NCBI RefSeq assembly: GCF_014205335.1
Contig: NZ_JACHNH010000001.1
Location: 2,598,501 to 2,662,500 of the forward strand
Length of the DNA stretch: 64,000 nucleotides
Direction of reading: 5' to 3'
Source: Amorphoplanes digitatis
Lineage (GTDB): Bacteria; Actinomycetota; Actinomycetes; Mycobacteriales; Micromonosporaceae
Numbering within the stretch: position 1 is the first letter of the stretch; the number at the start of each line of letters is the position of its first letter. The notes below the pieces were generated by a model. The model did not search any database and had not been told where the DNA came from. It was given only the letters and a program-made list of their open reading frames with translations. Position numbers and translations under genes: made by a program. Shown piece by piece: positions 56,894 to 64,000 of the stretch.

Positions 56894-58318
56894 ATGGGCA
56901 CAAGATCCAGGCGCTTGCTCACGGGCGCCACAGCCGTGTTACTCGGACTGGGCGCGGCGGTCGTAGTCGCGGACAGCGCCGCCGCCGCGACACCGGCCTC
57001 ATCCAGCATCGCGGTCCTGATGAAGTCCTACGACGCCGGCACCGGCCGGATCGGCGGCGGCTGGTGGACCGGCGCGGTCGCGCTGAGCACCGTCATGACC
57101 TACCGCCAGGCGACCGGCGACACCCAGTACGACTACGCCATCTCCGAGGCCTTCGCCAAGAACACCGACTTCACCAACGAGTACATCGACGACACCGGCT
57201 GGTGGGCGCTGGTCTGGCTACAGGCGTACGACATCACCGGCAACCGGAACTACCTCGGCATGGCCGAGACCACCACCAGGTACATGCACGACTACTGGGA
57301 CACGACGTGTGGTGGCGGCGTCTACTGGCGGACCGACAGGCAGTACAAGGCGTCGATCGCCAACGAGCTGTTCCTCGCGGCGACGGCCGGGCTGCACAAC
57401 CGGATCCCCGGCGACACCACCTACCTCGGCTGGGCGAACGCCGAGTGGAACTGGTTGAGGGGCACCGGCCTGATCAGCGCCGACCTGGTCCGCGACGGGC
57501 TCAACGTGAGCAACTGCTCGTTCAACAACGGCACCTACACCTACAACCAGGGCGTCGTCCTGCAAGGACTGATCGAGCTGTCGCGGGCCACCGGCAACAC
57601 CGGCCTGCTCACCACGGCCCGCTCGATCGCGACGGCGGCGACCCGGCACTTCAACCGCACCGGCGTGCTCTTCGAGGGCTGCGAGCCGAACTGCACCGGC
57701 GACGGCCAGTCGTTCAAGGGCATCTTCGCCCGGTACCTGCGCGCGCTGGCCACCGCGGTCCGCACCACCGAGTACGACGGGTTCCTCAACACCACCGCCG
57801 ACTCCATCCTGGCCAACAACACCGACGGCGAGGGACGGCAGGGCAACTCCTTCGTCGGCCCGTTCGCGTTGTGGACCTACAACACCCAGGCAAGGTCCGC
57901 GGCCGCCCTGGTCGCGGCGATAGGCGCCACCGGAGCCGGCGTCCTGCGCGGGCAGGAGTCGGGCCGATGCGCCGACGTGCCCGCCGCCGGCCGGGCCAAC
58001 GGCACGGTGGTCGCGCTCTGGGACTGCAACGGCGGCCTCAACCAGCACTGGGTGGCGACCGCCGACCGCCTGCTGCGGGTGTACTGGATCAAATGCCTCG
58101 ACGTCAACGCCGGTGGCACGGCCGACGGCACGCCGGTGCTGATCTACGACTGCCACGGCGGCACCAACCAGCAATGGGCCGTGAACGCCGACGGCAGCGT
58201 CGTCGGGGTGGCCTCCGGCAAGTGCCTCGACGCCACCGGCCACGGCACCGCCAACGGCACCGCGCTGGCGATCTGGACCTGCAACGGCGGTGCCAACCAG
58301 AAGTGGTCCCGCAGCTGA
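56894..58318 (+). CDS. Secreted GH76 alpha-1,6-mannanase-like enzyme with CBM13
   Basis: 474 aa. Signal peptide about 1-34. The (alpha/alpha)6 domain includes IGGGWWTGAVALSTVMTYRQ and EYIDDTGWWALVWLQAYDIT, whose Asp-Asp pair is the GH76 catalytic motif, and YTYNQGVVLQGLIELSRATG. A C-terminal ricin trefoil (about 350-474) begins [15 protein letters not shown]. Predicted to cut alpha-1,6-mannan backbones as in fungal or mycobacterial mannans. GAAGGAA precedes the ATG. First gene of the right-hand operon. Confidence 0.92.
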   Translation: MGTRSRRLLTGATAVLLGLGAAVVVADSAAAATPASSSIAVLMKSYDAGTGRIGGGWWTGAVALSTVMTYRQATGDTQYDYAISEAFAKNTDFTNEYIDDTGWWALVWLQAYDITGNRNYLGMAETTTRYMHDYWDTTCGGGVYWRTDRQYKASIANELFLAATAGLHNRIPGDTTYLGWANAEWNWLRGTGLISADLVRDGLNVSNCSFNNGTYTYNQGVVLQGLIELSRATGNTGLLTTARSIATAATRHFNRTGVLFEGCEPNCTGDGQSFKGIFARYLRALATAVRTTEYDGFLNTTADSILANNTDGEGRQGNSFVGPFALWTYNTQARSAAALVAAIGATGAGVLRGQESGRCADVPAAGRANGTVVALWDCNGGLNQHWVATADRLLRVYWIKCLDVNAGGTADGTPVLIYDCHGGTNQQWAVNADGSVVGVASGKCLDATGHGTANGTALAIWTCNGGANQKWSRS

Positions 58319-58336
58319 CCTCGGAAGGACGAGACA

Positions 58337-59740
58337 ATGAGAACAGCCGCGTTTCGTAGAACCGCCGCGTGGATAGCCGCCGCGGCGATCGGCTCGGCCG
58401 CCCTGACACCGCTGACAGACCAATCCCGCGCCGCCGCCTCCCCTCCCGGGGTCAAGGACGTCACGGCCACCCTCTTCCAGTGGAACTTCGCCTCGATCGC
58501 GAACGCCTGCACCAACACCCTTGGGCCCTCCGGTTACGGCTATGTGGAGACGTCTCCGCCGCAGGAGCACATCCAGGGGCCGCAGTGGTGGACCTCGTAC
58601 CAGCCGGTGAGCTACCGCATCATCGGCCGGCTCGGCGACGTCAACTCCTTCAGGTCGATGGTGAGCACCTGCCACGCCGCCGGCGTCAGGGTGATCGTGG
58701 ATGCGGTCATCAACCACATGACGATGGGCTCCGGCGTCGGGTCGGGCGGCACCGTCTACACCAAGTACAACTACCCCGGCGTCTACCAGGACCAGGATTT
58801 CCATTCCTGCCGTGCGAACATCACCAACTGGGCCGACCGGAACAACGTGCAGCAGTGCGAGCTCGTCGGCCTGGCCGACCTCAACACCGGCAGCGACCAC
58901 GTGCGCTCGACCATCGCCGGCTATCTGAACAGCCTGATCGCGCTGGGCGTCGACGGCTTCCGGATCGACGCGGCCGAGCTGATGGCCGCCTCCGACCTGG
59001 CGGCCATCAAGTCGAGGCTCAGCAACCCCGGCATCTTCTGGGTACAGGAGGTCGCCGGCGGCGCGGGCCACGTCGTGCAGGCCGGTGAGTACCTCGGCAC
59101 CGGCGACGTGGACATCTTCCAGGGCGCCTACGACCTCAAGCGGATCTTCACGGCGGAGCGGCTGGCCTACCTGCAGAACTGGGGCACCGCGTGGGGCGCC
59201 GGCTACCAGGCCAGTGACAGGTCCCGCACCTTCGTCGACAACTGGGACACCGAGCGCAACGGCAGCACCCTCAACTACACCTGGGGCTCCACCTACACCC
59301 TCGCCAACGTCTTCCTGCTCGCCTGGCCGTACGGGTCGCCGAACATCTTCTCGGGTTACGAGTTCTCCTCCTTCGACCAGGGTCCGCCCAACGGGGGCGT
59401 GGTGAACGCCTGCTACACGCAGGGCTGGAAGTGCCAGAACGCCTGGCCGGAGATCGCAGGAATGGTGGGCTTCCGCAACGCCGTCCGGGGTACCGCCGTG
59501 ACCAACTGGTGGAGCAACGGCAACAACGCCATCGCGTTCGGCAGGGGTAACCGGGGCTACGTCGTCATCAACCACGAGGGCGCCGCCGTCACTCAGACGT
59601 TCGGCACGAGCCTGGCGGCCGGGTCGTACTGCGACGTGCAGCACCGCGGCGCCAGGTACACCGTCGGCAGCGACGGACGCTTCACCGCGACGGTCGCCGC
59701 CGGCAACGCCCTGGCTCTCTACCTCGGCGCGACCTGCTGA
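58337..59740 (+). CDS. Secreted GH13 alpha-amylase-family protein with altered region IV
   Basis: 467 aa. Signal peptide about 1-33. Conserved regions: [10 protein letters not shown] (I), [12 protein letters not shown] (II, nucleophile Asp), FWVQEVAGG (III, Glu). Region IV reads [11 protein letters not shown], where nearly all alpha-amylases have FVDNHD; the conserved substrate-binding His is Trp here. The rest ([20 protein letters not shown] and a C-terminal beta domain) is like Streptomyces amylases; no starch-binding module. Starts 18 bp after GH76, so co-transcribed. Activity on starch may be reduced or specificity changed. Confidence 0.88.
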   Translation: MRTAAFRRTAAWIAAAAIGSAALTPLTDQSRAAASPPGVKDVTATLFQWNFASIANACTNTLGPSGYGYVETSPPQEHIQGPQWWTSYQPVSYRIIGRLGDVNSFRSMVSTCHAAGVRVIVDAVINHMTMGSGVGSGGTVYTKYNYPGVYQDQDFHSCRANITNWADRNNVQQCELVGLADLNTGSDHVRSTIAGYLNSLIALGVDGFRIDAAELMAASDLAAIKSRLSNPGIFWVQEVAGGAGHVVQAGEYLGTGDVDIFQGAYDLKRIFTAERLAYLQNWGTAWGAGYQASDRSRTFVDNWDTERNGSTLNYTWGSTYTLANVFLLAWPYGSPNIFSGYEFSSFDQGPPNGGVVNACYTQGWKCQNAWPEIAGMVGFRNAVRGTAVTNWWSNGNNAIAFGRGNRGYVVINHEGAAVTQTFGTSLAAGSYCDVQHRGARYTVGSDGRFTATVAAGNALALYLGATC

Positions 59741-59753
59741 TCTGTCGGCTCGG

Positions 59754-59794
59754 CATGGCTCGGGACCGCCGATCTCCAGAGGTCTCGAGCCATG
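59754..59794. terminator. Bidirectional terminator-like hairpin
   Basis: CATGGCTCG-G-GACC, 13-nt loop, GGTC-T-CGAGCCATG: a 14-bp stem with one G-T pair between the convergent GH13 and methyltransferase genes. Confidence 0.75.
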
Positions 59795-59803
59795 GGCCGC
59801 CCG

Positions 59804-60442
59804 TCATTGGAGGAAACGGAAGATTCTGCCGGTTGCGGCCAGGGGCAGCGGTGCGCCGGTGAAGCGGTGAACTCCCACGGAGAACAACACGCCGGCCGGT
59901 GCGGTGAAGGCCTTTTCGGTGAAGCCTGCGTCGGCGAACCAGGTTCGAATCGTCGGAGTCAGGTCGGGCGCCCGCCGTGTCCTGGTCCAGATCACCGTGG
60001 CGTCGGCGGCGCAGAGCCGCGGCAGCGCGTGGATGGTGGCGCGGGCGTCGGCGTTGCCGATATTGCCGAGGACTCCTGCCATGATCACCAAGTCGGCGGG
60101 CACCGCATTCGAGTACGAGGCAAGGTCGCCGGCGTCGGCCTGCATGACGGTGACCTTGCAGAGGTCCTCGGCGACCACTCTGGCGCGGGCCACGGCGACG
60201 TTACGCGGGTCGTACTCGATCAGTGTCGCGCTGACTCGTCTCGCGTCCCGGCGCGAAGACAGCACGGTCAGAACGTCGTGGCCTTGACCGGCGCACATGC
60301 TCACCACGGACAGAGGTTCGCCCGGCCGCCCGTCAAGCCACTCGGCGATGTGCTGCTGGACCAGCCCCAGCCGTTGGGCCAGCGGCGAGCCGGTGTCGGT
60401 GTAGGGGCTGTGCCAGGCATACCAGTCCTTGCCGTCGTTCAT
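59804..60442 (-). CDS. SAM-dependent class I methyltransferase-like protein
   Basis: 212 aa. VVSMCAGQGHDVLTVLSSRR is the SAM-binding motif I, ATLIEYDPRNVAVARARV motif II with acidic residue, VMQADAGDLASY and DLVIMAGVLGNIGNADARAT motifs III-IV. Substrate unknown. ATG 60442 lacks a strong ribosome site. Unrelated in function to the flanking secreted enzymes as far as can be seen. Confidence 0.8.
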   Translation of the reverse strand: MNDGKDWYAWHSPYTDTGSPLAQRLGLVQQHIAEWLDGRPGEPLSVVSMCAGQGHDVLTVLSSRRDARRVSATLIEYDPRNVAVARARVVAEDLCKVTVMQADAGDLASYSNAVPADLVIMAGVLGNIGNADARATIHALPRLCAADATVIWTRTRRAPDLTPTIRTWFADAGFTEKAFTAPAGVLFSVGVHRFTGAPLPLAATGRIFRFLQ

Positions 60443-60471
60443 GGAGGCTGAGCCTGCCATTCGGCGAGGCC

Positions 60472-60499
60472 GCCCGCCGCCCGGACCGGACCGGCGGGC
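60472..60499. terminator. Terminator-like hairpin after the beta-helix gene
   Basis: GCCCGCCG, 12-nt spacer, CGGCGGGC: an 8-bp GC stem 23 bp beyond the stop of the minus-strand gene at 60522. Confidence 0.45.
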
Positions 60500-60521
60500 A
60501 ACCATCCCCGGAAGGCGAACC

Positions 60522-63020
60522 TCAGGAGGCGTGGAGGTGGACCTCCGCGAGCTGTGCCGCGTTCCAGCCGGTGTTGGCGGTGATGACGAGCCGGAACCAG
60601 CGGACGGTTGCCGGGGTGAACGTGACCGTCGCCGTGTTGTGTGCGTTGACCGCGTCGAGGAGCACCGGGGTGGGCGGCAGCAGGGTCTCGAACGTGATGC
60701 CGTCCGTGCTGCCCTGAAGCTCGATCGTCTCGGTGCGCGCGCCCCAGGCCGGGTTGTCCGGCAGCTGGAGCACCGCCCGGCCGACGCCGACCGTGTCCTG
60801 GAGGTCGATGGTGGCGGCGGCCGGGAAGACGCCCGGCTTGGCCTCCCAGAACGTGTCGGCGTTGCCGTCGGTCAGCGCGTTCGGGTTCCAGCCGTCGATG
60901 ATGCTGGTGACCGTCACCGGCCGGCCCTCGGCCAGGTCGCCCGTGGCGGACAGGCCGTCGCCGGTCAGCGCGACCAATTGCTGTGAGGCGCTTCCGGCGC
61001 CGGTCACGGTGAACGTGCCCGATCGCGAGCCGGCCCGGGTGGGTCCGAACGTGACGCTCGCCAGGCACGAGGCGTGCGGGGCCAGCCGGGCCGGGCAGTT
61101 CGTGGTCCGGCTGTAGTCGCCGGTGACGGTGACCGACCGGATGGTCACCGGCCTGCTCGTCGGGTTGACGATCCGCACGATCCTCGGCTCGCCGGTGGTG
61201 CCGGCCGTGACATGTCCGAAGTCGACGGACGCCGGGTCGAGCAGGAGCGGTCCGGGCGGCGGGAAGCCGCAGCTCACGTCCTGCCAGCCGACGTTGCCCG
61301 GTCCTTGCGCGATGGTGAAGCCGGAGCCGCAGTCGTAGGTGCCGCCGGCGCCGAGCCCGGCCGCGCGCACCCCGGTGAAGGTGGCGCTGCCGGGCGACTC
61401 CAGTTGCACGGCGAAGGTGCCGGCGCCGGCTATGTCGACGTTCTTCAGCGACAACCCGGTGATGTTCAGGCCGTGGGTCTGCACGGCCTCGTAGGCGCTG
61501 TCGATCAGCTTCGTGTCGGAGACGGCGATCGCGCCGGTGATCGGCGAATCGGCCGCCCAGAACCAGAGCGCGCCGAGCCCGGTCTTCCAGAACTGGTCGA
61601 GGACGCCGGCCCGGATCGCCGTGTTCCTGGAGATCGTCGTCGTCCCGGCCAGCGGCACCGAGTTGAACCGGTTGCCGACGTGCAGGCCACCGCCCTGTGT
61701 CACCGTGTCGGCCACCACGTTGCGGGTGACGGCGTTGTCCCGGCCGCCGTAGATCGCGATGTTGTTCGCGAGGATCGGGCTGATCACGGTGTTGTCGCGG
61801 AAAGCGTTGCCGGCGTCGGCGTCGCGGTCCGACCACATCGCCAGCCCGTCGTCGCCGGTGTTGCGGACGAAGCTGTTCTCCACCACGGAATCGACGACGC
61901 CCTGGTGGAAGTTCACGCCGTCCGCGGTCTGGTCGAGGATACGCAGGCGGGTCAGGGTGAGGCCGCGCATCGGCCCGTCCAGCCAGGCGCCGACCTTGGA
62001 GTGCTGGATCCAGAGGTCCGAGACGGTCGACGAGCTCAGCGCGCCGCCGATGCCGTTTACCTGTGCGTTGTCGTTGCGCTCGGTGACCTCGCCGAGGATC
62101 GCGAAGTGCGACAGGGCGACGTCGGAGCTGCCGCCGTCCGCCGGCGCCCGGCCGTAGATCCCGACGTTGTCGCCGGTCAGCACCGAGTACCACTGGCCGG
62201 CGCCGGTCATCGTCACCTTGTCGACGATGAGGTGCCGGCCGACCTTGAACGTGCCCTCCGGAATCCACACCGGACGGCCCGCCGCGGACGCCGCGGCGAT
62301 CGCGGCGTCGAAGGCGTCCGAGGAGTCGGCGGCGCCGGTCGGGTCGGCGCCGTAGCCGGTCACCGGCAGCGACCCGGCCGGCCGGGGCCGCGGCGGCGCC
62401 ACCGTCTCGAAGTCGGCCAGGTCGATGACGTACCAGGCGGCGGTGTCGGCCGCGCCTACCTGGAGCCGGACGCGGGAACCGGCCGGCAGGGTCCGGCCGA
62501 GCCGCACCCGGGCCTCGTCGAAGTAGTGGTGCGGGGTGCCCTGCGCGGGGACGTTGGTGAACGGGTAGGAGCCGTAGTACCAGCCGTACCGCGACGTGGT
62601 CGCCAGCGAGGCCAGGCGGCGGCCGCCGGAGTAGACGCCGAGCGTGGAGTCCGCGCCCCTGCCGTCCGCGCTGTCCGGCACCGAGTACCGCACGGTGACC
62701 GCGTTGGCCGGCCTGGCCAGGGTGAACTCGACGTACTCGTGCTTGCCGGCGAGCCGGACCGCGCGCCGGCCGGAGGCCTCGGCGGCGATCGTCGTGTACG
62801 TGTGGTCGGAGCGCACCGGGCTGCCGTTGGTGGCGGCGTTCTCGGCCTCGTACTCGGTGAACGGAACGGTGGCGCCCCGGCCGGCGGTCGCGGGGGCGGG
62901 CAGCCCGGCGACAGTCACCGGCGTGGGCGGGTGCGCGGCGCTCGCCGGGGAGGCCAGGAAGAGGCCGGCGGCACACAACGCGAGTGACGTGGACAGGGCG
63001 GCACCGCGGGACGTTGTCAT
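60522..63020 (-). CDS. Secreted beta-helix enzyme, GH87 (mycodextranase)-like, multidomain
   Basis: 832 aa. Signal peptide about 1-29. CBM35-like domain about 50-210 (EYEAENAATNGSPVRSDHTY, GKHEYVEFTLARPANAVTVR). Pectate-lyase-3-type right-handed beta-helix about 215-570 (VTGYGADPTGAADSSDAFDA, VWIPEGTFKVGRHLIVD, VENSFVRNTGDDGLAMWSDR with a DD pair in the groove). Ig-like choice-of-anchor domain about 590-690, and C-terminal F5/8 discoidin domain about 695-832 (SIIDGWNPNALTDGNADTFW). This order is typical of GH87 alpha-1,3-glucanases/mycodextranases. AAAGGC precedes ATG 63020. Regulated probably by the adjacent LacI protein. Confidence 0.82.
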   Translation of the reverse strand: MTTSRGAALSTSLALCAAGLFLASPASAAHPPTPVTVAGLPAPATAGRGATVPFTEYEAENAATNGSPVRSDHTYTTIAAEASGRRAVRLAGKHEYVEFTLARPANAVTVRYSVPDSADGRGADSTLGVYSGGRRLASLATTSRYGWYYGSYPFTNVPAQGTPHHYFDEARVRLGRTLPAGSRVRLQVGAADTAAWYVIDLADFETVAPPRPRPAGSLPVTGYGADPTGAADSSDAFDAAIAAASAAGRPVWIPEGTFKVGRHLIVDKVTMTGAGQWYSVLTGDNVGIYGRAPADGGSSDVALSHFAILGEVTERNDNAQVNGIGGALSSSTVSDLWIQHSKVGAWLDGPMRGLTLTRLRILDQTADGVNFHQGVVDSVVENSFVRNTGDDGLAMWSDRDADAGNAFRDNTVISPILANNIAIYGGRDNAVTRNVVADTVTQGGGLHVGNRFNSVPLAGTTTISRNTAIRAGVLDQFWKTGLGALWFWAADSPITGAIAVSDTKLIDSAYEAVQTHGLNITGLSLKNVDIAGAGTFAVQLESPGSATFTGVRAAGLGAGGTYDCGSGFTIAQGPGNVGWQDVSCGFPPPGPLLLDPASVDFGHVTAGTTGEPRIVRIVNPTSRPVTIRSVTVTGDYSRTTNCPARLAPHASCLASVTFGPTRAGSRSGTFTVTGAGSASQQLVALTGDGLSATGDLAEGRPVTVTSIIDGWNPNALTDGNADTFWEAKPGVFPAAATIDLQDTVGVGRAVLQLPDNPAWGARTETIELQGSTDGITFETLLPPTPVLLDAVNAHNTATVTFTPATVRWFRLVITANTGWNAAQLAEVHLHAS

Positions 63021-63139
63021 CGACTGCCTTTCCGAGAATTTGGGAAGGTCAGCTCGCCCGTTGACTGGGAACGCACGAAAAGTGCCGAAGAATGAGCTCA
63101 GCATCGGGTGCCGCGGCACGGCAAGGAGCGAGCGGATTC

Positions 63140-63168
63140 AATGTAGACGCGTCCGAGAGCACGTGCAA
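63140..63168 (-). promoter_or_regulatory. Promoter of the GH87-like gene with overlapping palindrome
   Basis: Minus strand TTGCAC (63163-63168), 17-nt spacer, TACATT (63140-63145). The -35 overlaps GCACGTGC (63159-63166), a plausible operator half for the LacI-family product encoded just upstream. Lies between the lacI stop (63172) and the GH87-like start. Confidence 0.5.
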
Positions 63169-63171
63169 TAG

Positions 63172-64000
63172 TTAGTTTATCGGTATAGCTGGCGGCGGGC
63201 CGACGGAGCCGCGTTCGACGAGGGTGACGCCCAGCACGCGTCGCTCGGAACGCACCGTCGGCCACTGCGCGAGCTGGGCCAGCAGGACCTCCACCGCCGC
63301 GCGGGCCTTGCCCGGGATGTCCTGGCGCAGGGTGGTGATCTCGGGGGTGACGTGCCGGGCGACCTCCAGGTCGTCGAACCCGATGATCGACATCTGGTCC
63401 GGCACCGGGAACCCGGCCCGGACGAAGCCCTTGAGCAGGCCCGCGGCGATGATGTCGGCGGTGGCGAAGACCGCCGTCGGCCGATCCGGGGCCGCCAGCA
63501 CCTGCCGCGCCGCGTCGACGGCCGCGTCGAAGCTCGCGTTGCACCGCACCACGTGCTCGGGCCGCAGCTCCAGCCCGGCCTCCGCCAGGGCCTGCACGAA
63601 GCCGGCGTGCCGCTCGCGGACGACGCCGGGCTCGTCGAACGCCGGGCCGACGAAGCCGATCCGGCGGTGCCCGGCCTCGACCAGGCGGCGCCCGGCCAGG
63701 CTGCCGCCGAGCCGGTCCTCGATGCCGACGTTGCTGATCTGCGGCGAGGTGCCGTGGTTGTCGATGAACACCATCGGCGCCTCGTAGGCCCGGTGCAGCG
63801 CGGCGACCTCGTCCGCCCGCGTGCCCAGGAAGATCGCCCCGTCGACGTTCCAGGAGCGCAGGCTGTTGGCGGTGGACTCCACGCTGTTCACCGAGTGCGC
63901 CATCAGGTAGAGGCCGGCCTGGGTGACGTGCGCCTCGACCTCGCCGAGGAACAGCGAGTCGTGCGGGTTCATCAGTGGTTCTATCCCGCCGGCGTCGCGT
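63172..64000 (-). CDS. LacI-family regulator, 5'-truncated by window edge
   Basis: About 276 codons of the effector-binding part: NPHDSLFLGEVEAHVTQAGL, VDGAIFLGTRADEV, GHRRIGFVGPAFDEPGVVRE, MSIIGFDDLEVARHVTPEIT. The HTH lies beyond the window. The frame remains open to the window end, so no start can be given (the ATG near 63972 is internal by comparison with the family). Located 152 bp upstream of the GH87-like gene on the same strand; likely its regulator. Confidence 0.88.
   Translation of the reverse strand, partial: RDAGGIEPLMNPHDSLFLGEVEAHVTQAGLYLMAHSVNSVESTANSLRSWNVDGAIFLGTRADEVAALHRAYEAPMVFIDNHGTSPQISNVGIEDRLGGSLAGRRLVEAGHRRIGFVGPAFDEPGVVRERHAGFVQALAEAGLELRPEHVVRCNASFDAAVDAARQVLAAPDRPTAVFATADIIAAGLLKGFVRAGFPVPDQMSIIGFDDLEVARHVTPEITTLRQDIPGKARAAVEVLLAQLAQWPTVRSERRVLGVTLVERGSVGPPPAIPIN

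Noticed and set aside
57218..59644. 808-codon minus-strand open frame
   Set aside because: Antisense shadow of the GH76 and GH13 genes, whose frames are intact and motif-rich.
63055..63085. GTTGACTGGGAACGC near the GH87-like start as another site for the 55639 LacI
   Set aside because: It contains the words of the operator in scrambled order and lacks the AACGTT core; probably coincidence, and it lies downstream of the promoter.

Overview
This window is very GC-rich (roughly 70 percent or more by eye), has dense operons with ATGA/GTGA start-stop overlaps, many GTG starts, a eukaryotic-type glutamine synthetase II, a GlnR box, a CebR-type box and F420/FMN-type enzymes. It looks like chromosome from a filamentous soil actinomycete, most likely Micromonosporaceae (Actinoplanes-like). 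That placement is inference; no 16S or marker gene is present.

Region 1 (1-1905) holds the 5' part of glnII with a good GlnR box and two poorly known small ORFs, one frameshifted. Region 2 (2145-30453) is a large catabolic island under one IclR-family regulator (18944-19759). I find a repeated 19-bp operator-like element at four places in its divergent promoters. The island has three arms. The left arm (10535 down to 2145, minus strand, nine genes) encodes a tandem nitrilase, two proteins resembling plant red chlorophyll catabolite reductase (RCCR), a chlorophyllase-like alpha/beta hydrolase, a pheophorbide-a-oxygenase-like Rieske protein, an SDR with the signature of chlorophyll b reductase (NOL/NYC1), an unknown 307-aa protein, a membrane protein and a maleate isomerase/arylmalonate decarboxylase-like enzyme. 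Together they mirror the plant chlorophyll breakdown (PAO/phyllobilin) pathway. I regard this as the main discovery candidate. The middle arm (18739 down to 10885, minus) has a flavin reductase fused to half an HMG-CoA-lyase-like barrel, an acyl-CoA-dehydrogenase-like flavoprotein, two aldehyde dehydrogenases, a PEP-mutase/isocitrate-lyase-family lyase and an FAD monooxygenase; a degenerate IS605-type element sits inside it. The right arm (21218 to 30453, plus) encodes CoA-thioester chemistry: CoA transferase, MaoC hydratases, Ltp2-like thiolase with DUF35 partner, acyl-CoA dehydrogenase, CitE-like lyase, MmgE/PrpD and a double RidA protein. It could take branched or dicarboxylic fragments to central metabolites.

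Region 3 (30460-36222) contains a GNAT acetyltransferase, an L,D-transpeptidase lipoprotein, two secreted SGNH esterases (CE2-like and CBM2-CE12-like) behind a perfect CebR-type palindrome, and an ECF sigma factor divergent from an FMN reductase. Region 4 (36212-48659) is a defence island: a STAND/NLR-like ATPase with TPR-like C-terminus and an alpha/beta-hydrolase effector that share a short motif at facing termini (amyloid-signalling style), a complete type I restriction-modification system (hsdM, hsdS, hsdR), and a frameshifted AIPR-family abortive-infection gene.

Region 5 (48669-64000) is a secreted carbohydrate-degradation locus. A LacI regulator (55639) lies between inverted copies of a 50-bp promoter/operator block that drive GH59-GH97-SGNH to the left and GH76-GH13 to the right; four of these enzymes carry ricin-type CBM13 trefoils. 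A small methyltransferase, a multidomain beta-helix (GH87-like) secreted enzyme and a partial second LacI regulator complete the window. No tRNA, rRNA or CRISPR array was seen. All family calls are by reading motifs; no database search was run.
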